Positions 1 through 5,442 of a DNA stretch of 6,052 nt are shown piece after piece. Made by a program: the position numbers and the translations under genes. Numbering within the stretch: position 1 is the first letter of the stretch; every line of letters begins with the position of its first letter. The notes beneath the pieces were generated by a model. It saw nothing but the letters and a program-made list of their open reading frames with translations, had not been told where the DNA came from and made no database searches. The DNA is from an uncultured Muribaculaceae bacterium (GTDB taxonomy: Bacteria; Bacteroidota; Bacteroidia; Bacteroidales; Muribaculaceae), in assembly GCA_947178235.1 (NCBI GenBank), contig CAMWXQ010000079.1, forward strand, positions 1-6,052, read 5' to 3'.

Positions 1-47
1 CGACCGTCGGAGGATGGGAAGGCAACACTGAAAGCGTGGGTATGTAA
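1..47 (+). CDS. C-terminal end of a tandem fimbrillin-like protein (5' part outside window)
   Basis: Reading from base 3, the frame gives TVGGWEGNTESVGM and a TAA stop at 45-47. The next gene carries the closely similar TTVGGWNNGDEV near its own C-terminus (residues about 423-434), in the same frame and with similar codons, so this is very likely the tail of a paralogous fimbrillin-family lipoprotein. It ends 9 residues after the shared TVGGW, whereas its neighbour continues for about 42 more residues. The 67-base gap to the next ATG has no terminator, so the two genes may be co-transcribed. Only 14 residues are visible; the family call rests on this match to the neighbour. Confidence 0.68.
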   Translation, partial: TVGGWEGNTESVGM

Positions 48-114
48 CCCCCCTCACTTTCGAATAAGAACTAAGAAACTATATAGTACCAACCAACCCA
101 ACCACAAACAAGAA
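48..114 (+). promoter_or_regulatory. Unstructured C/A-rich leader before the fimbrillin gene
   Basis: The gap between the two fimbrillin-like genes is poor in G and ends in an ACCA/CCAA-type simple run (88-107) directly before the start codon. There is no Shine-Dalgarno sequence, which is usual for Bacteroidota, where A-rich unpaired leaders tend to support initiation. I see no good match to the Bacteroidota promoter (TTTG ... TAnnTTTG); TATATAG at 80-86 is only a loose -7-like sequence. It may be just an intra-operon spacer. Confidence 0.35.
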
Positions 115-1527
115 ATGAAAAAGTCTTTGTTTCTGTTGAGCGCAGCCGCTCTGGCCCTCGCTTCCTGCTCGCAGGAGGAGGTTCTCGACATCAACACCTC
201 CAAGGTTGACAACAACGTCATCACCTTCCGCCCCCGCACCGGAAAAGCATCCCGATCCCTGGACATCACCACCGAGAACCTCCAGTCGTTCAAGGTCCTC
301 GCGTTCAAGGGGAACATCGATGACGACGGACAGGAGATGGTTCAATACTGGCCTGACTGGGTCGAGTTCTCCAAGGGTGCGCCCTCGACCAAACCCGATG
401 AGTGGGGCGGTTACTTCTTCACCTCCGAGACTCCCTACTACTATCCTACGGACGGCGCAGCACTGTACTTCCTCGCATATGCACCCTCCACTCTCGCGAA
501 CGTGACTGCCAGCGGATATGCCGAACTCCGAATCAAGGACTACACCGTCAAGGCCAACATCGAAGAGCAGGAGGACATAGTCGTGGGCGATACAGCAGGT
601 TCGTATGATGAACTCGCTATGGAAGATGGAGCCCCCGATGGAGCTACAGGACTCGAACTCAACCATACCCTCTCGAAGATCTTCGTATCCGGGGCAGTGA
701 ACACCAATGACCAGTACACCTACGAGGTTGTCGGCATAAAGTTCGGCAACATCACCAACAAGGGTTCGCTCGTCTACAACGAGTGGAGACGCGAATACGC
801 AGAAGGCGATGAAGAAGGCGAGCCCTCGCTCGACGGCGAAGCCACCACAATCCAGTGGAAGGACCTCGGCGAGCAGACCGACTCTGTGGTCTACATCTTC
901 GACGAGCCCATAACCATCGGCAATACCAAGACTACCCTCATGAGCGGCGAGGTCGGCGACCTCAAAGGCAGCTTCATGCTCATGCCCCAGGCACTCCAAG
1001 CAGACATCGTAAAGGATGACGACGAAAACTGGGAATACAACAGCGTACGCAACCTCAACTTCGGCCCTGGCATGTCGTACATCGCATTCCTCGTACACAT
1101 CACCCACAAATGGACTGTCGACGGTGAGGAGAAAACAGAGGACGTCTATCCCTTTGCAGAGGGTGTGGAGCGTATCTCCCGCAAGATTGGCGACAAGGTC
1201 TATGCATGGGCTGCATTCCCCATCAGCACCGAGTGGAAAGGTGGATTCTATGTTGACTACTACGTAGACTTCTCCAAAGGCGCAGGTTTCGTAGCCCCCA
1301 ACGACAACGTGAAAGACTGGTTCGGTACCGAGCTGAAACTCGATTACCTGCCCATCCTCGGCAAGGAAGTCAAGCTCATCACCACCGTCGGCGGCTGGAA
1401 CAATGGCGATGAAGTCACCGAGACCCAGGAAGAGGAAGCCATCATCAACGTAGCCACCACCGAAGATCCTTTCCCCGGTATCGACGAGGATGACTTTGAG
1501 GATCCCTTCGGCAAGCCCAAGAAATAA
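115..1527 (+). CDS. Fimbrillin-family (Mfa1-like) surface lipoprotein
   Basis: This 470-residue protein looks like a Bacteroidales type V pilin or fimbrillin-like adhesin subunit, lipidated and probably placed on the outer surface. The start is fixed by a lipoprotein signal peptide: basic KK, a hydrophobic stretch, and lipobox LASC with the lipidated cysteine at residue 18. It is followed by SQEE, resembling the acidic surface-export signals of Bacteroidota lipoproteins. Family-like landmarks follow in order: ITFRPRTGKASRS (36-48), FKVLAF (59-64), YFLAYAP (118-124), IVVGDT (155-160), NHTLSKIFVSG (183-193), GSFMLMPQ (285-292) and a WKGGFYVDYYVDFSKG block (374-389). Arginines at 39, 41 and 47 lie where pilins of this type are trimmed by an Arg-specific protease; that such trimming occurs here is inference. 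The C-terminus has an acidic, Pro/Phe-rich tail (about 450-470) that the upstream paralogue lacks. Whether it is a stalk, anchor or tip subunit cannot be told. Confidence 0.85.
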   Translation: MKKSLFLLSAAALALASCSQEEVLDINTSKVDNNVITFRPRTGKASRSLDITTENLQSFKVLAFKGNIDDDGQEMVQYWPDWVEFSKGAPSTKPDEWGGYFFTSETPYYYPTDGAALYFLAYAPSTLANVTASGYAELRIKDYTVKANIEEQEDIVVGDTAGSYDELAMEDGAPDGATGLELNHTLSKIFVSGAVNTNDQYTYEVVGIKFGNITNKGSLVYNEWRREYAEGDEEGEPSLDGEATTIQWKDLGEQTDSVVYIFDEPITIGNTKTTLMSGEVGDLKGSFMLMPQALQADIVKDDDENWEYNSVRNLNFGPGMSYIAFLVHITHKWTVDGEEKTEDVYPFAEGVERISRKIGDKVYAWAAFPISTEWKGGFYVDYYVDFSKGAGFVAPNDNVKDWFGTELKLDYLPILGKEVKLITTVGGWNNGDEVTETQEEEAIINVATTEDPFPGIDEDDFEDPFGKPKK

Positions 1528-1563
1528 TCCCCCAATACCATAAGTAAAAAACACCCCTCTCCC

Positions 1564-1593
1564 GAGGCTGCGCCGCACGGCGCAGCCTCTTTT
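1564..1593 (+). terminator. Intrinsic terminator of the fimbrillin operon
   Basis: A perfect 11-bp GC-rich stem pairs GAGGCTGCGCC (1564-1574) with GGCGCAGCCTC (1579-1589) around a GCAC loop, followed by TTTT. An A-run (1545-1550) lies upstream. It starts 37 bases after the fimbrillin stop and separates that gene from the hairpin-rich gap. The U-tract is short, so termination may be incomplete. Confidence 0.82.
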
Positions 1594-1621
1594 CGTATTG
1601 CATCACTACGCATCCGCATAG

Positions 1622-1636
1622 GAGGGCGGCGCCCTC
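1622..1636 (+). repeat. Hairpin with triloop (GAGGGC-GGC-GCCCTC)
   Basis: A perfect 6-bp GC-rich stem (1622-1627 with 1631-1636) closes a 3-base loop. It is the first of a chain of small hairpins filling the gap, and it shares its last two bases with the next stem, so the two are mutually exclusive at their edges. Confidence 0.6.
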
Positions 1637-1659
1637 ACATATGTATTATATATATGTGA
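1635..1659 (+). repeat. AT-rich 11-bp hairpin with triloop
   Basis: TCACATATGTA (1635-1645) pairs with TATATATGTGA (1649-1659) around a TTA loop. Ten pairs are Watson-Crick; the single exception, G1643 with T1651, is a G.U wobble in a plus-strand transcript. There is no T-tract after it, so it is not an obvious terminator. Confidence 0.6.
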
Positions 1660-1669
1660 TATTTGAACA

Positions 1670-1695
1670 TGGTCGAGCCAATGGAGGCTTGACCA
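1670..1695 (+). repeat. 10-bp hairpin with hexaloop
   Basis: TGGTCGAGCC (1670-1679) pairs with GGCTTGACCA (1686-1695) around AATGGA. The only non-canonical pair, G1675 with T1690, is again G.U-compatible on the plus strand. The following stretch 1700-1738 has only a one-mismatch palindrome (AGGTATTGCAAAACCT, 1725-1740) and no gene that I can support. Confidence 0.55.
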
Positions 1696-1738
1696 CTAAG
1701 ATGAGGCTTTCGACGCGCTCACGGAGGTATTGCAAAAC

Positions 1739-2031
1739 CTAAATATATGGCCGAAGGTCATGGGTGCCCCGCAGGGGCACGACAGAGGGAGCCCCAGTGT
1801 GGTCGGAGCGAAGCAGAGACCTCACTGGGGTCAACGGATCTAACACAAACAATCTGCCTCGTTGAGGCAGTACCACACAGTCGTATCACGTTGATGCTGT
1901 ACAACCTCCACGAGGTTGAATTTGTTTTTTGTCGAGTGTCCCCAGTGAGGTCTCCGCTTCGCTCCGACCACACTGGGGTTTCTGATGTCGTGCCCCTACG
2001 GGGCATCTATGGCCGAAGGCCATGGGTTTAG
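1739..2031. repeat. Nested symmetric palindromic element
   Basis: A 293-base near-symmetric structure. The inner arms 1747-1830 and 1940-2023 are each 84 bases and match as inverted copies at 71 of 84 positions. A further CTAAA/TTTAG pair (1739-1743, 2027-2031) extends them outward at equal distance. Inside each arm lie smaller palindromes in mirrored order: ATGGCC-GAA stem (1747-1761; 2009-2023), a TGCCCC/GGGGCA stem with triloop (1764-1780; 1990-2006), and a CCCCAGTG...CACTGGGG stem extended by GGTC/GACC (1792-1830; 1940-1978). Between the arms are CTGCCTC-GTT-GAGGCAG (1854-1870), a central GTATCA-CGT-TGATGC (1883-1897) and CAACCTC-CAC-GAGGTTG (1902-1918). It could be a dispersed intergenic repeat (REP/MITE-like), a structured RNA or an invertible segment. 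Both strands happen to be open across most of it, but the resulting peptides look like by-products of the palindromes. No transposase is present. Confidence 0.85.
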
Positions 2032-2045
2032 AGGGTCAATGTATA

Positions 2046-2101
2046 TGCGCCAATGATGAGGAGGCGGGACGGCTATATACCCCATTGGCTTCGGCATTTT
2101 T
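2046..2101 (+). repeat. Inverted repeat in the leader before dusB
   Basis: GCCAATG (2049-2055) can pair with CATTGGC (2083-2089) across a 27-base loop, and a T-run (2097-2101) follows. It could be a weak terminator closing off the palindromic element, or chance. The long loop argues against a strong terminator. Confidence 0.3.
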
Positions 2102-2155
2102 CCTTAAAATTTGGCAAAATCGACAGGGGAATTGGGGTGATTGGTGATTTTTTTG

Positions 2156-2163
2156 TAATTTTG
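2156..2163 (+). promoter_or_regulatory. Possible Bacteroidota -7 promoter box for dusB
   Basis: TAATTTTG exactly fits the Bacteroidota -7 consensus TAnnTTTG, and ATTGG at 2131-2135 could serve as a poor -33 element about 21 bases upstream. Transcription would then begin only a few bases before the ATG at 2172, giving an almost leaderless mRNA, which makes me cautious. A weaker variant, TAAAATTTG (2105-2113), lies further upstream. Confidence 0.3.
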
Positions 2164-2171
2164 GGGTTATC

Positions 2172-3152
2172 ATGAAGATTGGAAACATAGATTTGGGTGC
2201 GAGGCCCGTCATGCTCGCTCCGATGGAGGATGTCACCGACCGCTCTTTCAGACTGATATGCAAGGAGCAGGGGGCGGCGATGGTCTACACGGAGTTCGTG
2301 AGCGCCGACGCACTTATACGCGATATACCCTCGACCGTGCGCAAGCTTGCCATCGACAAGGCGGAGCGCCCGACGGCCATACAGATTTATGGCCGCGAGG
2401 TCGGTCCGATGGTCGAGGCGGCCCGTATCGTCGAGGCCGCGGGGCCCGACATACTCGACATCAACTTCGGGTGTCCCGTGAAGAAGGTTGCGGGCAAGGG
2501 CGCGGGGGCAGGTCTGCTGCGCGACGTCCCGAGGATGCTCGAAATCACCCGCGCCGTGGTCGACGCCGTGAAGATCCCCGTGACCGTGAAGACGCGACTG
2601 GGGTGGGACCACGAGTCGAAAATCATCGTTGACCTCGCCGAGCAGTTGCAGGACTGCGGCATCGCGGCGCTGACGGTCCACGGCCGCACGCGGTCGCAGA
2701 TGTACAACGGCGAGGCGGACTGGGAAATGATCGCGCGCGTCAAGGCGAATCCGCGCCTGCGCATCCCCCTCATCGGCAACGGCGACATCACTACCCCCGA
2801 GCGCGCCGCCGAGGCGTTTGACCGCTATGGCGTCGACGGCGTGATGGTGGGCAGGGCGTCGATCGGAGCGCCATGGATATTCCGCGACATCTCGCGACAC
2901 CTCGCGGGGCTCGATCCGGACCCACTGCCCCTGGGTGAGCGGTTCGCGCTGCTGCGCCGTCAGATCGCGGAGAGCGTCGAGCGTATAGATGAGTACCGCG
3001 GCATACTGCACATCCGCCGCCATCTCGCGGCCTCGCCGCTCTTCAAGGGTATCCCTAACTTCCGCGATACGCGCATCGCCATGCTGCGGGCCAATCGCCT
3101 CGACGAGCTGATGGAGATACTCCACGATGTAGAATTGAGAATCGGGAATTGA
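2172..3152 (+). CDS. dusB: tRNA-dihydrouridine synthase (DusB family)
   Basis: A flavoprotein that reduces specific uridines in tRNA to dihydrouridine, in the cytoplasm, using FMN and NAD(P)H. The 326-residue length is normal for bacterial Dus proteins. Visible landmarks: APMEDVTD at the N-terminus (16-23, FMN site); DINFGCPVKKV (96-106) with the catalytic acid Cys101; VTVKTRLGW (137-145) with FMN-contacting Lys140; TVHGRTRSQMYNG (168-180) with His170; NGDI (203-206); and VGRASIGAPWIF (226-237), phosphate binding. The C-terminal helical tRNA-binding region follows. The start ATG sits directly before the family N-terminus and there is no Shine-Dalgarno. The last residues (ELRIGN) and the TGA stop are written by a 7-nt tandem repeat that continues into the next gene's start. 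It is the first of three closely spaced co-directional genes. Confidence 0.95.
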   Translation: MKIGNIDLGARPVMLAPMEDVTDRSFRLICKEQGAAMVYTEFVSADALIRDIPSTVRKLAIDKAERPTAIQIYGREVGPMVEAARIVEAAGPDILDINFGCPVKKVAGKGAGAGLLRDVPRMLEITRAVVDAVKIPVTVKTRLGWDHESKIIVDLAEQLQDCGIAALTVHGRTRSQMYNGEADWEMIARVKANPRLRIPLIGNGDITTPERAAEAFDRYGVDGVMVGRASIGAPWIFRDISRHLAGLDPDPLPLGERFALLRRQIAESVERIDEYRGILHIRRHLAASPLFKGIPNFRDTRIAMLRANRLDELMEILHDVELRIGN

Positions 3153-3180
3153 GAATTGAAAATCGCAAATTGAGAATTAT
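3132..3180 (+). repeat. Degenerate 7-nt tandem repeat (consensus GAATTGA)
   Basis: Seven contiguous heptamers, each a variant of GAATTGA (for example GAATCGG, AAATCGC, GAATTAT), run in exact 7-base phase from 3132 to 3180. The ten-base core AATTGAGAAT recurs at 3133, 3147 and 3168, spacings of 14 and 21. The array encodes the last codons of dusB, contains its stop, fills the gap, and supplies the A and T of the next gene's start codon. Confidence 0.8.
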
Positions 3181-3877
3181 GAAGAACTTAATCATACTGC
3201 TTATCCTTGTGGCCCTCGGGGGCTCTGTATCGGCTCAGAAGCTGACCCGCTATGAGCTGAATGTGGGTGACTTCACCGAACTGAAAGTGAGTGACGGCAT
3301 CAATGTCGACTACCGATGCTCGACCGACTCGGCTGGACTGGCCGTAATGCACTGCCCCTCGGCCCTCGCGTCGGCCATTACCCTCAGTACCAAGGGCAAA
3401 CGCCTCACCGTGCAGGTAATCTCCGAAACACCCATCACCCGCGGCCTGCCGACAATCACGGTCTATTCGAACTTCCTGTCGAAGGCGATCAATACGGGCG
3501 ACTCGACCCTGCGCGTAATCAATCCCGCACCGTGTCCCGACATCGAGGCCTCGCTCGAAGGGAACGGGCGCCTCGTGATGCGCGGCGTCAGCGCAACGGG
3601 GGTCAAAGGGAGCCTCAAATTCGGCCACGGCAACCTCATCATCACGGGTAAGTGCAAGCAGGCCAAGCTGAACATGCTCGGTACGGGCGTGATCGAGGCT
3701 GACGGCCTCGAAGCCACCGAGGCATCGGTGAAGGTGAGCGGGACAGGCTCGGTCGGCGTATGGGCCACCGAGAAGCTCGGCATCTACGGCCTCGGGTCGA
3801 CCACCATATACTATAAGGGTAGCCCCGTAATAAAGAACTCGTCGGCGGGCATCAAACTGGTGCCCGTGAAGAACTGA
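3179..3877 (+). CDS. Secreted GIN-domain (DUF2807) protein
   Basis: A 232-residue exported protein of the GIN-domain/DUF2807 family, annotated in databases as putative autotransporter adhesin head domain and common in Bacteroidota; its biochemical role is unknown. The ATG at 3179 gives a clean signal peptide: Lys2, a hydrophobic core LIILLILVALGG, and a VSA/QK cleavage site after residue 19. A TTG at 3149 in the same frame would add ten residues translated from the heptamer repeat, so I reject it. The mature part begins with FTELKVSDGINVDY (32-45), the usual start of this domain, followed by a repetitive beta-strand pattern with glycine turns: LEGNGRLVMRG (126-136), KFGHGNLIITG (147-157), VSGTGSVGVWA (186-196), and IYGLGSTTIYYKGSP (202-216), which suggests a beta-helix. 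There is no lipobox, so it is probably periplasmic or released. It begins 26 bases after dusB and ends 13 bases before the flippase gene. Confidence 0.85.
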   Translation: MKNLIILLILVALGGSVSAQKLTRYELNVGDFTELKVSDGINVDYRCSTDSAGLAVMHCPSALASAITLSTKGKRLTVQVISETPITRGLPTITVYSNFLSKAINTGDSTLRVINPAPCPDIEASLEGNGRLVMRGVSATGVKGSLKFGHGNLIITGKCKQAKLNMLGTGVIEADGLEATEASVKVSGTGSVGVWATEKLGIYGLGSTTIYYKGSPVIKNSSAGIKLVPVKN

Positions 3878-3890
3878 CGCGCCCATACAG

Positions 3891-5357
3891 ATGGCCGGGG
3901 AAAGGAACCTCAAAGGGGCCGTGGCGGGGACGCTCAAATGGAACGTCATCGACCGCGTGGCCACGCAGCTGCTCTATGCCGTCACGGGCGTGGTGCTCGC
4001 CAACATGCTCACCAAGGAGGAGTTCGGTCTGGTCGAGGCGGTGATGGTGTTCCAGGCCTTCGCCCAACTCTTTGTCGACAGCGGGTTCGCCTCGGCTCTG
4101 ATCCAACGCAAGTCGCCGACCGACCTCGACTACTCGACGGTCCTGTGGTTCAACCTCGGGATGGCCACGGTGCTGTATGCCGTGCTCGCGGCGGGCGCGC
4201 CGCTGATAGCCGACATCTTCCAGGGTGACCCGAGGATCGTCCCCCTCGGGCGTGTGATGTTCCTCTCCTTCATCATCAACGCCGCGGGCATCGTGCAGAC
4301 TAACCAGTTCATGAAGCGCATGGACGTGAAGCCTGTGACGATGGCCAACTCGGCGGGGCTCTTCGCGGGCGCGGTCGTGGGCATCTACCTCGCCGTCACG
4401 GGCCACGGCGCGTGGTCGATCGTGTGGCAGACCCTCACGCTCGGGGCCGTGCGCACGGCGATACTCTGGTATGTGAGCACGTGGCGGCCGATGATGCGTT
4501 TCTCGTGGAGCGTGCTGCGCGGATTCTTCGCCGTGGGGAGCGGGGTGATGGCGACGTCGCTGCTCAACACACTGTTCCAGAACATATCCTCGCTCATCAT
4601 CGGCAACCGCTCGACCCTCGGGGTGCTCGGCTACTACGCACAGGCCAACAAGTGGAGCAAGATGGGCGTGATGTCCCTCTCGCAGACGCTGACATCGTCG
4701 TTCCTCCCCCTGCTCTCCGAGGTGCAGGATGACACGGAGCGATACCGCCGCGTATGTGCCAAGACACACCGATTCACGGGCTACGTCACCCTGCCGGCAC
4801 TGATACTGCTGACGCTGATGGCGACCCCGATATTCCATACTCTGTTCGGGACCAAGTGGGATGCCTCGATACCGATGTTCGAGCTGCTGTGCCTGCGCGG
4901 CATCTTCCTTGTGCTCAGCCTCCTGTACGGCAACTATCTGATCTCGCTGGGGCGGTCCAAGCTGCTCGTCGTGAGCGAGGCGGTGCGCGACGGCGCGGCA
5001 CTCGTGGCTATTGGCCTCACCTTCGGGGCACTCTCGGACGGCACGCACGGAATCATAATCTTCCTGTGGGGTCAGCTCGTGGCGGGGATACTCTCGTGGG
5101 GCGTGAGCCTGTGGCTCACCGTGCGCGAGACCGGTCGGCCGCTCGGCGCATGGCTCTTAGATCTGCTCCCCTATGCGGCGATCTCGTGTGTGAGCGCGCT
5201 CCCATGCCTGTGGATTGCGGGACTGGGGCTGCATCCCCTGGCCGAGTGTATGGCGATGGCCACAGCCTTCGGCGGGGTGTACATAATAATAAACTTCCTC
5301 CTGCGCTCGAAGGTGCAGAAGGAAGTGCTGGGGGAGATGGGAATTGGGAAATCTTGA
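3891..5357 (+). CDS. Wzx-like polysaccharide flippase (oligosaccharide exporter)
   Basis: A 488-residue inner-membrane protein of the polysaccharide biosynthesis / lipopolysaccharide export family (WzxC/TuaB-like, MOP superfamily). Such proteins flip lipid-linked sugar units to the periplasmic face. Family-like features: an N-terminal NVIDRVATQLLYAVTGVVLANMLT segment spanning roughly residues 18-41, EEFGLVEA (43-50), DSGFASALIQRKSPTDLDYS (63-82), LGYYAQANKWSKM (246-258), and GTKWDASIPMF (320-330). I count about 12-14 hydrophobic segments, at roughly 22-38, 45-62, 85-105, 121-138, 152-169, 176-195, 210-236, 297-316, 330-352, 366-380, 386-409, 424-444 and 450-471. No glycosyltransferase genes are nearby in the window, so its substrate cannot be guessed. 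It follows the GIN gene by 13 bases, probably in one transcript. Its last codons (GIGKS) and stop lie in heptamer repeat DNA. Confidence 0.9.
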   Translation: MAGERNLKGAVAGTLKWNVIDRVATQLLYAVTGVVLANMLTKEEFGLVEAVMVFQAFAQLFVDSGFASALIQRKSPTDLDYSTVLWFNLGMATVLYAVLAAGAPLIADIFQGDPRIVPLGRVMFLSFIINAAGIVQTNQFMKRMDVKPVTMANSAGLFAGAVVGIYLAVTGHGAWSIVWQTLTLGAVRTAILWYVSTWRPMMRFSWSVLRGFFAVGSGVMATSLLNTLFQNISSLIIGNRSTLGVLGYYAQANKWSKMGVMSLSQTLTSSFLPLLSEVQDDTERYRRVCAKTHRFTGYVTLPALILLTLMATPIFHTLFGTKWDASIPMFELLCLRGIFLVLSLLYGNYLISLGRSKLLVVSEAVRDGAALVAIGLTFGALSDGTHGIIIFLWGQLVAGILSWGVSLWLTVRETGRPLGAWLLDLLPYAAISCVSALPCLWIAGLGLHPLAECMAMATAFGGVYIIINFLLRSKVQKEVLGEMGIGKS

Positions 5358-5382
5358 ATTGGGAATGGGGGATTTTGAATTA
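5341..5382 (+). repeat. 7-nt repeat array at the flippase 3' end
   Basis: Six phased heptamers of the GAATTGG/TGAATTG type run from 5341 to 5382, beginning inside the flippase reading frame and including its TGA (5355-5357). They are more diverged than the array at the dusB border but share its period and GAATT core. They lead straight into the 9-nt array. Confidence 0.65.
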
Positions 5383-5420
5383 TAAGTCTTATAAATCTTA
5401 TATATCTTATAAGTCGTATA
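5381..5420. repeat. 9-nt tandem repeat (TATAAGTCT type)
   Basis: Four units in perfect 9-base phase (starting 5381, 5390, 5399, 5408), each TATA followed by variable AGTCT/AATCT/TATCT/AGTCG, plus a partial TATA at 5417. The array is strongly AT-rich and occupies the middle of the gap between two convergent genes. It could act as a flexible or easily melted spacer; no function is shown. Confidence 0.75.
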
Positions 5421-5421
5421 T

Positions 5422-5439
5422 CAATTCCAAATCCAAAAT

Positions 5440-5442
<3 letters not shown>
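5422..5442 (-). repeat. 7-nt repeat array at the ABC-F 3' end
   Basis: Read on the minus strand, the bases just after the ABC-F coding end are three heptamers, TGAATTT, TGGATTT and GGAATTG, the first starting with the gene's own TGA. The array is the mirror image of the one leaving the flippase gene, so the intergenic DNA is arranged as heptamers, 9-mers, inverted heptamers. ATTTTGAATT (5372-5381) and AATTCCAAAT (5423-5432) also form a 9-of-10 inverted repeat that could help terminate both transcripts. Confidence 0.6.

Noticed and set aside
79..1578. 499-codon open frame on the minus strand opposite the fimbrillin gene
   Set aside because: It is a shadow: the plus-strand frame has a lipoprotein signal, family motifs and a terminator, while the minus product has no coherent domain.
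1635..1659. Second terminator or tRNA-like structure
   Set aside because: The stem is AT-rich and lacks a following T-tract, and no cloverleaf with TTCRA loop or acceptor stem can be built around it.
1747..2031. Open reading frame of 94 codons on the plus strand across the palindromic element, and one of 82 codons on the minus strand (1758-2006)
   Set aside because: Both lie wholly within the inverted repeats; the peptides reflect palindromic DNA (similar segments read in both directions), with no recognisable domain or initiation signal.
1622..2031. CRISPR array
   Set aside because: The repeats are inverted and mirror-ordered, not direct repeats with equal unique spacers, and there are no cas genes in the window.
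3149..3178. TTG start for the GIN-domain protein, overlapping the dusB stop
   Set aside because: The ten added residues are translated heptamer repeat and would precede a clean signal peptide that starts at the ATG at 3179.
3852..5048. 398-codon open frame on the minus strand opposite the flippase gene
   Set aside because: Rich in His, Arg, Glu and Gly as expected for the antisense of a GC-rich membrane protein gene; no domain recognised.
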